DNA of 64,000 nt, from NCBI GenBank assembly GCA_022575985.1, contig JAKSXM010000040.1, positions 17,688,001 through 17,752,000 on the forward strand, written 5' to 3'. Below, one piece after another: positions 46,401-53,124 of the stretch. This stretch comes from Anagrus nilaparvatae (Eukaryota; Arthropoda; Insecta; Hymenoptera; Mymaridae). Under the pieces are notes generated by a model. The model saw nothing but the letters and a program-made list of their open reading frames with translations. It was not told where the DNA came from and did no database searches. The position numbers and the translations under genes are program-made. Position 1 is the stretch's first letter. Each line of letters opens with the position of its first letter.

Positions 46401-48866
46401 AGGTCGTATTTTTCTTGGCCTACCGACGGTTCTTTTTAATGGTTGCGCCTCATTTAATATATTTTCGACAAGCTTACGTTTTGCTACTGCTTTTGGCTGT
46501 ATTAATCTTTTGCTTCTTGTAACGACTGTTTTCTTTTTACTCGTCATTTTGGCTTTTTTCGGAATTACATAATCTGAGTCAGAATCTGATTCTTGTGTAA
46601 ATTTAACTTTTTTCTCATTGATTAGTTTTCTTTTTGCCATTGCGATTTTAAATAAACGTATGTAATTATCCGATTCAGATTCCGAGGTATTTTCGAATTC
46701 GCCTTTGTCAGCCATTTCAAATAGTTTGACTCTTGGTTGATCTGGATCTATTTGACTTTCTTTAATAATTGGGTTTCTTGAAAGTGCATCCGCCACTAAA
46801 TTCTCTTTTCCTGGTCGATATATTATTTCAAATTCGTAATTCATCAATTTTGATCTTAAATTGCACGATCGGAAATCTGTTTGTTTTGATTGATGCAAGA
46901 ATTTTAGGGAGTGGGAATCTGTTATGACATAAAATTTCCTACCATACAAATATGGTCTAAATTGTTGTGTAGCAAAAATAATCGCTGCCAATTCTTTATG
47001 ATAACTATCCCATTTGATTTGTGAATTTTTTAGTAATCTTGAGGCGTAGGCTACTACATGTTCTTTTCCTTCGTCGTCTTTTTGTTCCAAAACGGCCCCC
47101 AGGGCGTAATCGCTAGCGTCCGTTACGACCCAGAATTCGCGGTTAAAATTTGGGGATACTAATATTGGCTCTTCTAATAGTTTCTGTTTCAAAATATCGA
47201 ACGCTTTTTGCTGTGCATCGCCCCAAATAAACGGCTCGTTTTTTCTCAGTAAATCTGTCAGTGGTTTTGCTATCTTAGAGAAGCTTTTTACAAATTTTCT
47301 ATAAAAACTGCATAATCCTATGAAAGATTTAACTTTCTTTGGAGTTGTTGGGACGGGAAAATCTCTTACAGCTTTAATTTTTTCCTCACTTGGCTTTAGT
47401 TGTTTATTTCCCACAATATGACCTAAAAAATTAACTTCCCTTCTTAGAAACTTACATTTTTTCGGATCTAGCAGTAATTTTGCTTCTCTGAGCCTTTCTA
47501 GTAGGAGCCGGCACTTTCGCTCATGATCTTGTAAATCGCTTGCGTAAACTATTATATCGTCTAGGTATGCAAAGACTCCTTGTAGGCCTGCTATCACCTT
47601 GTCGATTAGTCGGCTAAAACAAGATGGAGCCGAGGAGATTCCCATCGGCACTTTTCGGTACTGGAAGCTCCCGGCAGAGCAGGAAAATGCCGTATATTTT
47701 TTGCTCTCTTCCGTTAGTTCCACTTGATGGTACGCAAGAACTAAATCTAAAGATGAAAGATAGTACGCATCTCCCAATTGGTCCAAGATTCCGTTCAAAT
47801 CTGCAATTGGGTATGTGTCGCCCTCTAGGATAGAATTTAATTTTCTAAAATCCACTACACATCTCCATTTTACTGGCCCATCGGCCGTTTTCTTTCGAGG
47901 AACAACCCAGACGGGATTAGAATAAGGGCTCCTAGCTGGTTCAATAATGCCCATTTTCAAATGTTCTTGAATTATTTCGTCTAGCGCTTTTTTTGCTTCC
48001 GGCGGCTGCCTATACATTTTACTTTTTATCGGGACATCGCTTGTAAGTTTTATTTCAAGTTTTTGTAACGGTGTGCTTGTAAATTTTCTTCCCTTTAAAT
48101 AAAATCGATCCGCAAAATCGTAAACTAAATGGTCTACTTGATCTTTTTCTTCTTTACTGAGTCCTTCTACATTTACTTCTCTCATTATATTAAATGATAA
48201 CATGTCTATATCTACTTCCATTTCTGAGTCCCAGTAATCTTCTTCTGGATCTTGTCGGATTTCATAGTCTAAAAGATCGACAATTGGAGCCTCTAACTCA
48301 ATAACTTCATTTGAAATATTTGTGCATCTCACGTATGCTTGTCCGTTTATATTTGTCGCGAGAGCGTTTCCGATGATTAAATGTGGATCTAAATCTAATT
48401 GGGGTATATATCCCTCCCTTATATCTAAATTTTTTACGCATAAGTATATGTTCTGGCAAGAGTTGGGTTGAATTAAAAATTTTTCTCTTTGTAAGAATGG
48501 TAAAATAAATTCACCAAAATGTAGTCGCATCCTGCCCAAGTCTATTTTCCCCTCGTATCTTTGTAAATTATCTAGTCCTAATAATGCATCTGCTTCTAAT
48601 AAAAAATTATCGTCTATAACGTGAAATAGGCAGGGTAGATTATTTAATTGTAACATAACGGATCCCTTTGTAAGCGCTTCTTTCTGTGTAATGCCTAAAA
48701 TTCTTACTTGAACTCGTGTATTAACGTATTCTGAATATCGTAGGGCAGATTCTTTGACTAGGCTAATATCAGCTCCGCTATCAATAAAAAAGGTTCCTTT
48801 TCCCCCAATAAGATTTTCACTATTTAATTCGACTACAGGTGGGATTTTCTTTGCACTTGTGAACAT
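43440..48866 (-). CDS. pol: Pro-Pol polyprotein of a Ty3/gypsy errantivirus-like element with an inserted OTU domain
   Basis: Intact 1,808-codon frame from its first ATG; by -1 frameshifting it joins gag about 70 bases earlier (near 48,938). Domains in order: aspartic protease (FIDSGAD near 29); reverse transcriptase with YLDD near 432; RNase H (TDAS near 580); a basic linker with an AT-hook-like GRPRK (near 813) and a long Lys/Asn/Glu-rich stretch; an OTU-type cysteine protease domain (about 1,090-1,210: NGECLFHSL, AWGNADTLF, SHYTPL); integrase with HHCC zinc motif (about 1,455-1,498); catalytic D, D, E near 1,526, 1,585 and 1,620; and a GPY/F-like module (GPCEI near 1,755). Every key catalytic residue is present, so the copy may be active. 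The OTU domain is not part of the usual errantivirus Pol, which is several hundred residues shorter. Confidence 0.96.
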   Translation of the reverse strand: MFTSAKKIPPVVELNSENLIGGKGTFFIDSGADISLVKESALRYSEYVNTRVQVRILGITQKEALTKGSVMLQLNNLPCLFHVIDDNFLLEADALLGLDNLQRYEGKIDLGRMRLHFGEFILPFLQREKFLIQPNSCQNIYLCVKNLDIREGYIPQLDLDPHLIIGNALATNINGQAYVRCTNISNEVIELEAPIVDLLDYEIRQDPEEDYWDSEMEVDIDMLSFNIMREVNVEGLSKEEKDQVDHLVYDFADRFYLKGRKFTSTPLQKLEIKLTSDVPIKSKMYRQPPEAKKALDEIIQEHLKMGIIEPARSPYSNPVWVVPRKKTADGPVKWRCVVDFRKLNSILEGDTYPIADLNGILDQLGDAYYLSSLDLVLAYHQVELTEESKKYTAFSCSAGSFQYRKVPMGISSAPSCFSRLIDKVIAGLQGVFAYLDDIIVYASDLQDHERKCRLLLERLREAKLLLDPKKCKFLRREVNFLGHIVGNKQLKPSEEKIKAVRDFPVPTTPKKVKSFIGLCSFYRKFVKSFSKIAKPLTDLLRKNEPFIWGDAQQKAFDILKQKLLEEPILVSPNFNREFWVVTDASDYALGAVLEQKDDEGKEHVVAYASRLLKNSQIKWDSYHKELAAIIFATQQFRPYLYGRKFYVITDSHSLKFLHQSKQTDFRSCNLRSKLMNYEFEIIYRPGKENLVADALSRNPIIKESQIDPDQPRVKLFEMADKGEFENTSESESDNYIRLFKIAMAKRKLINEKKVKFTQESDSDSDYVIPKKAKMTSKKKTVVTRSKRLIQPKAVAKRKLVENILNEAQPLKRTVGRPRKIRPEIPPLPPRRRGMDYVYPQMSPRVIQDTRSPSLPRMLNQEDERRPNSVTNSSDDPMDNRQLLELKMQNQEDSKMEISDSISSINKEKTSPAVFFQQELQKREKPKIKIIEDIKINNERKNISPQNIMEKIFYNSNLRNNNNENFKGEFNVKIEGKITNKDIETKLYIKEINEKQETENNKNDELKVYNKNNTMKCENNNNKQNEADLATYKNICSSEGSNESENTVEIPLEEREINNKDGNSRVPSFNSDHVRYLHTDVCAEPKETFIRDLKINDNGECLFHSLLVLMESDLNLRELRDSLKYSKYIQLCENPKEAYNVLNTENAWGNADTLFIFSQEYKVNVCVHMYDSNKDKNRATRITYIHYKGNDSSDFIHLHLSESHYTPLLKIVKRAKLKQKIDKELQIKLDKNEVEKYQNQRKTVQKKELVINLDRKEIDNYRKSQEIKKEKSIDKENHLRPKRKPPWGPKEVIPDKKNLEPMKCMKISKSHPFLNFKNLVICATEDFYPTETLSILLEKQFFERTELIANKAKVGEVIVLKNKGKAILILIIKQYVDARLLRAELNTTLKVFSKLVDRLKLRNFSIARDRDLFNESQNLYYIERLNHYLADKRIIATFYHDSLSVPQVEKRYTLIREHHAGALSGHRGFQKTLQKLLANHYWRGIRNEVLQVVKSCPECQEVKFSRPKTRLGMVLTNTPSRAFDLVSMDLHGQMNSSSGYLWILTIICTLTKYFIAVPLKDSGALAVAQGLVDYLIVPFGPPLAILTDQGACFQSKILEGFARLFKIEKFRTTAFHPASNGVIERVHKPLLEYLKTYALEKNDWPNWIRLAAHCFNTSRSETTGYTSFELVFGYKARTPSKYPPRETVRVYDDYLAEVVDNIQHLQILAGLNTIQRKIKSRDYYNKKINTDHFREGEYVYLINNRNESKNVKLAFLGPCEITRVDYDRHNVEICFEELAKVVHMDLIKRAHFARMPGNIIEKPTKLNWY

Positions 48867-48901
48867 AACTTTTGCGGTTGTAGGGATGTTTTGAAAAATA
48901 T

Positions 48902-50944
48902 TTAGCTCGACACCACTCGGCGTCGAGCGGCATTCAAGTTTAAATTCTGTTGATCATTAGTATTTTCGTTTCTCATGTTGGTATTATTATTCCGATTCCC
49001 GTTGTTTATATTTCTCTCTTGGTTAGTATTGTTATATCTTAGCTGATTATTTCTCGGAAAATTATTTGCATTAGTAAAATTACCATTATTGTTGCTACGC
49101 AGCATGCTATTTCTGTTAAAATTGTCGCTGTTATTATAATTTGGTCTATTCTCATTGCTTTGAAAATTATTATTGTTATTTCGATTAAAATTATTTGTGT
49201 TTCTTTCGCGGAAACCGTTTTGATTTGAACCTGAGTTTTGATTTTGATTATTAAAACGATTAAAATTTTGTCTGTTGAACTCGGGGTTCCTATTATTTGT
49301 AAAATTATTACCTCGAAAATTATTATTTCTTTGCCCGCCAAAATTTCCGAATCTACTATTAAAATTTGCTTGGTTATTAAAATTTCTATTATAATTGAAA
49401 CCTGAAAAACGATTTTGCGGATTATAATTATTTCGCGGCCCCATATATCCTTGGTTCGTGTTGTTTTGATAATTTGACCAAAATGGGTACGGGTAAGGTC
49501 GATAATTTTGATTTGTTTGTTTTTGTTCTTGATTTTTCATTTCTTGCATTTTCTCTTCCGTTGGAATGTCTCCTGATTCGATCGCTTTAAATAGTTTTTG
49601 ACAATTTTGAACTTGATGACTCCCTTTGCAGAAAACGCATTCTATTTTTGCTGCTATTGCGGTCTTAACGTTTGCCGTCGCTGAGGCTAAAAGAGCCCAA
49701 AGATTTCCTAAATCGGTGTTTTGAAAATTATTCGAATCTGAATCAAAATTATTATTTCTCATTTGTGGATCAACAGTGTGTAGAGTTGCAATATTTTTAT
49801 TAGGTTTTGCAGCACAATTTTCGTGTCTTTGGAGTACCTTACTCCTGCCTTCCAAATTCACTGCAATATTTGCGGCTTCCCTCAATGTGGTCGGCTTTTT
49901 GGCCGATACCCTATATTCCGGTGGGTCCCTTAATCCGTATAGAAAACATTCTAACGATTCTTGTTTTGTTCTTGTTTTTTGGTATTCTTTTTCCCCTTGT
50001 CTCATACTAACCGAAGAGTCGTATAGGGACAAAAGTCTTTGTTCTAACGTTTGAACTCGTAGTGCATAGTCGGCTACGGGTTCATCTTCCTCTTGTTCAA
50101 CCCTTCTAAGTTCTAACCTGATAGTATCTGCATCTTGTATACCTCCGAACGTTAATTTAAGATCCTGCAATAACTGTTCAATAGAGTCATATCCTGGTGC
50201 CGTACCTCCATAAGCTAGTTGGGCTCGTCCCTTTAGTTTTGTGGAAATCGTGTTTAAGATCCACTTTTCACTGTTTGGTCCGTAAGTAGTTAAAATATCC
50301 CGTATAACTTTCGCAAATGCGCTTAAGGTTTCTGGACGGCCATCATAATTTGGGATTGTTGTTAGGGCTGCATTTAGCGGTATGTTTCCATATGGGATTC
50401 CCGATCCTTGGGTGTACATAACCCTTCGTTCGCGTGGTTCTCTGTGGTTATTCATTTGTATATTTTCGGTGGGAAAACGTCTTATTTCAACCATAGGTTC
50501 ATTATTGATAAAAAATTGCGGCTCGTCTTGTTCCTCAATTTCATCTAATACCGGTTCCCTTAACAGTCTTCTTCTTACAGGCGGTCTAATAAACGGCACG
50601 CGATATCTAACGTTATTTTGTATATCTGCTTCCTCAGGTGATTCTGTCCGGTATTCGGGGTTTTCTGTATTGTTTAAATCGTTAGGTAAAACTGGACGAG
50701 GTAGCAAAACGTCATTCTGACCAAGTTGTGCCCTATATCTTTCTAACTCGCTAACCAGGATATCGTTTTGTTCCTGCATTCTATGTACCTCACTAAGGGT
50801 TATTGTCCTGTTAGGATTTTGTGTACTATTTTCCCCGGCTGACATTCTTCTAAATTGTTCTGTTATATGTTCTATGTTACCGTTATTAGTGCTGCTTATA
50901 TTTGGAATATTTCTTTGTGTAACTTGTTCGTTTTCGTCTCCCAT
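48902..50944 (-). CDS. gag: Gag polyprotein
   Basis: Intact 680-codon frame. The first ~180 residues are hydrophilic and Pro/Glu/Arg-rich. A capsid-like region of helices follows (about 190-395, with the retroviral-Gag-type pattern PVADYALRVQTLEQRL). A single zinc knuckle near 432-445 has spacing C-x2-C-x3-H-x4-C, one residue shorter than the common form. The last 200 residues are extremely Asn/Arg/Phe-rich, typical of RNA-binding nucleocapsid tails. It forms the particle and packages RNA. It ends 36 bases after a slippery heptamer that feeds the pol frame. Confidence 0.95.
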   Translation of the reverse strand: MGDENEQVTQRNIPNISSTNNGNIEHITEQFRRMSAGENSTQNPNRTITLSEVHRMQEQNDILVSELERYRAQLGQNDVLLPRPVLPNDLNNTENPEYRTESPEEADIQNNVRYRVPFIRPPVRRRLLREPVLDEIEEQDEPQFFINNEPMVEIRRFPTENIQMNNHREPRERRVMYTQGSGIPYGNIPLNAALTTIPNYDGRPETLSAFAKVIRDILTTYGPNSEKWILNTISTKLKGRAQLAYGGTAPGYDSIEQLLQDLKLTFGGIQDADTIRLELRRVEQEEDEPVADYALRVQTLEQRLLSLYDSSVSMRQGEKEYQKTRTKQESLECFLYGLRDPPEYRVSAKKPTTLREAANIAVNLEGRSKVLQRHENCAAKPNKNIATLHTVDPQMRNNNFDSDSNNFQNTDLGNLWALLASATANVKTAIAAKIECVFCKGSHQVQNCQKLFKAIESGDIPTEEKMQEMKNQEQKQTNQNYRPYPYPFWSNYQNNTNQGYMGPRNNYNPQNRFSGFNYNRNFNNQANFNSRFGNFGGQRNNNFRGNNFTNNRNPEFNRQNFNRFNNQNQNSGSNQNGFRERNTNNFNRNNNNNFQSNENRPNYNNSDNFNRNSMLRSNNNGNFTNANNFPRNNQLRYNNTNQERNINNGNRNNNTNMRNENTNDQQNLNLNAARRRVVSS
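48905..48944 (-). promoter_or_regulatory. -1 programmed ribosomal frameshift signal (gag-pol)
   Basis: In the gag frame the codons T-TTA-AAC form the classical slippery heptamer TTTAAAC (48,938-48,944). After a 9-base spacer comes a hairpin at 48,905-48,928: ten base pairs (one G-T) closed by a four-base GAGT loop. It ends directly against the gag TAA. The -1 frame is open from the heptamer through the gag stop into pol. All three parts of a textbook signal are present at standard spacing. Confidence 0.88.
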
Positions 50945-51731
50945 ATCACCTAAATCCGAGATATTATTTCTTCCGATTCTTAAATTTTTTGCGATACTTT
51001 TAAATTTTCTAAATTTTTCTTTAATTTTTATTTTATGTTTGGGTGGAATTTTGTAATATTTATATTTATGATTTTGGATTTAGAACAAGATATTAATGCA
51101 AGGTTTAAAAAAAAAATTTTTTTTAAAATGGTTTTCGATAGTTTATTCAAAAAAAAAATTAGTTAAAAAAGAGAAAAACGTGAAGTTCTATTTTATAGAC
51201 TGCCCTATATATATGTTGCTAAATGTAAATTCGTTTAATGCTAAATGCTTTTTGCGCGTGCGTAGTTAGTTTGGTAAGATTTTGCAAAATTCAAGCTCTC
51301 TTTGCACAAAATCTAAGCTGCTTGCTTGCTGTCTATATCCAAGGGGTTATGGAATATGTGAATGTTTGCCTAATATTAGGTGTTAATATGTTAATTTTTT
51401 TTATTCTTATTATTTATTATATATTTTTCTTTTTTTTGGAATTAACCCTTGTTAAAATAAGATTATTATGAATTATCAAAATAAATTACAGCCCGCAAGT
51501 CGCGTATTGCTAGGTTTAATCAATTCAGTAAAGGTATTACTAAGATATTTTGTGTAATTTCAAAGGCAAATGTATTACGTGTAGTTCAGAAGTTTTTTGT
51601 AGATGTATATATTAGAAGTATTTTTCGTAATTAAGTATATAAGTGTATTGATAGTAAAATATTCTGATTTGTAAGTTACGTCGAAATGTTTATTGTCTCG
51701 AATGTTTATTTAAAAATTTTAACTAAAATGT

Positions 51732-51737
51732 ACTCAC
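51732..51737 (-). promoter_or_regulatory. Splice donor in the leader, proposed for env RNA
   Basis: GTGAGT, a perfect 5' splice consensus, begins at 51,737. The exon before it stops in phase 2. The TGA that ends the leader ORF (51,736-51,734) lies inside the donor, so splicing removes the stop. The phase fits the env acceptor at 2,543. Confidence 0.65.
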
Positions 51738-52195
51738 AGTACTGCAACGATGAAAATCCAGTTTCCTGACATTTTCTGTCGTTTGGATGACTTCGGTACT
51801 GCTTGGCTCTCTCGATCTCTGGATACCGCTGGTCCTGTTGACTGAACTCCAATGATATTGATTTTGCGTCTTGATCCCTTTTTGTTCTTGTAGAATAATT
51901 TCCCGTAGAGTGGTAAAATCCTTGTTTGGGCGCCTGAATGTATACGATGTTCTTTCCTTCTATGTAAGATTTTGGTATTTATCTGGATGTCCTTTTTTTT
52001 TTTTAAATTATTGATTTTTCTCAAAATCTCTTTGCTGCTCGCAAAAAAAATTTCCAATTTTTTTTTATGTTGATTATCTATTCCTGACACCTCCGAATAT
52101 CCCACCGGAGCGTCCAATTTGTTGTGTTTGGATGCGAATAAACACAGATAAATGAGGATGTTCGTATTCGGGTTTAGCCTGTTGGCTAAACTCAT
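51734..52195 (-). CDS. Leader ORF running from the LTR through the primer-binding site; carries the proposed env signal exon
   Basis: The frame opens with an ATG inside the LTR (52,193-52,195), reads through the primer-binding site, and stays open for 153 codons, mostly Lys/Arg-rich. A second in-frame ATG at 51,770-51,772 starts a short hydrophobic stretch that ends at the donor. In the spliced RNA this stretch would be the signal peptide of Env, either alone or after a long basic leader as in some retroviruses. Unspliced RNA ends this ORF at the donor and leaves gag to start at 50,944. Confidence 0.5.
   Translation of the reverse strand: MSLANRLNPNTNILIYLCLFASKHNKLDAPVGYSEVSGIDNQHKKKLEIFFASSKEILRKINNLKKKKDIQINTKILHRRKEHRIHSGAQTRILPLYGKLFYKNKKGSRRKINIIGVQSTGPAVSRDRESQAVPKSSKRQKMSGNWIFIVAVL
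52099..52116 (-). promoter_or_regulatory. Primer-binding site
   Basis: Minus-strand TGGACGCTCCGGTGGGAT begins with TGG, complementary to a tRNA CCA end, and directly follows the presumed LTR end. The last bases resemble the T-arm complement of a tRNA (GTGGGAT). I could not assign the tRNA. Confidence 0.6.
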
Positions 52196-52612
52196 TTACT
52201 GGTGACAGGAATTTAAATAACTAAGTCCTTTTGTTGTTATAATGCTGATTTATTGACTTATAAAGTGGCTGGCCGTGCTTATATCTCTTAATAGCGGTAG
52301 AGAGATAACCTGAGTACAAGTTAGTTAGTTCAGTCAGTTCTGTATTTCAGTTCGTTCTGCCTGTCAGGAGCTTTTGTAAGAGCTTTTAAAGGGTTTACTC
52401 TATGGGAGTTGAGGAGGAGATCAATGCGTGTAATTGGCTTAACGCGGAAAATTTAGTGTCCTTAGTAACAGTGTCTCCAATCATTGGTAATTAGTCTGTC
52501 AATGCGCACGATGGGGGTGGCTTTATTCCCACCTTCAGTACTTCGTGTGAGGTCTTATTATGCACTTTCTTGCACGTGCGGTTTCTCGGAATGATGATGC
52601 TGATGGAGCATT
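52117..52612 (-). mobile_element. 5' long terminal repeat
   Basis: GC content rises sharply here compared with both flanks. On the minus strand the order suits U3-R-U5: TTTAAAAG promoter-like box, an ACTGACTGAACT initiator-like region, AATAAA, then the end next to the primer-binding site. The inner edge (52,117) is set by the primer-binding site. The outer edge is uncertain: an AGT typical of errantivirus LTRs at about 52,543, or the composition change near 52,612. No second copy lies in the window to fix it. Confidence 0.65.
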
Positions 52613-52689
52613 TTTAATTATAATATCATATTATTTTATTTCTAATAAATCTGTCTAGACGTAATTCTTAGTATTTTATATTTAATCAA

Positions 52690-53010
52690 TTTGTACCTAA
52701 CGGTACACTAAGATACACTTTTAATGCAGAATTACATACAGCCTAATTTGTGTGATAAAAAAAGTCATGTAATATATCAAAAATACAATTTTCTGATATC
52801 TGTTTTCTTGCTGAAAATCGTGATTGTACATGTCTACAGCAGATAAGAAAATAGGTTCCATTTGGTTGTGATTAAATTCATAAGCTGGTTGAAGAGCAGC
52901 AATAAGAACTTGTCTAGCTTTTAAAGCTACTCGACTGTTTTCTGTAAGGTTAAGACTTCTTAGTTCTGTAAGTGTTGTAGCAAATGCGGCGGTAAGACCT
53001 GGCTCATTAG
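52690..53010 (-). pseudogene. Acetyl-CoA carboxylase central-region relic
   Basis: The minus-strand frame from 53,010 gives a stretch of about 70 residues close to the central region of eukaryotic acetyl-CoA carboxylase (motifs VALKARQVLIA, then EPIFLSAVDMY). After one or two frame changes it continues in the same order (FDILHDFF, then AVCNSALKVY). Stops and frameshifts show it is dead. It is next to the LTR, so the element seems to have inserted in or near it. Confidence 0.8.
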
Positions 53011-53124
53011 CTTAAAAAAGCTTTGAAAAACCCGACATCTCACAGTATAAGGTATATGAGATAGCAGAATGTTTCGTCGCGCTGAATAAGGGCTTTTCAA
53101 TTAGGAAACATCAAGATGCACTAT

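Larger units (their letters stand above)
1..52612 (-). mobile_element. Giant errantivirus-like LTR retroelement with cargo genes (left end outside window)
   Basis: The minus strand reads LTR, primer-binding site, leader with splice donor, gag, frameshift site, pro-pol, about 41 kb of interior, then env. This is the gene order of insect errantiviruses, stretched by the interior. Env and gag-pol are tied together by a phase-matched splice: donor at 51,737 in the leader and acceptor at 2,543-2,544 before an env body that lacks an ATG. Gag, pol and env are all uninterrupted, so the copy looks young. Intron-bearing cargo lies only on the opposite strand. The downstream LTR was not found, so the left limit is unknown. 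The alternative is an ordinary 8-9 kb element whose pol-env interval received a separate 41-kb insertion, or a chance arrangement of unrelated pieces. Confidence 0.6.

Noticed and set aside
1..52612. Polinton/Maverick, polydnavirus segment or other DNA virus
   Set aside because: No DNA polymerase B, packaging ATPase, capsid, per os infectivity or other core genes are seen. The only replication genes are retroelement gag-pol.
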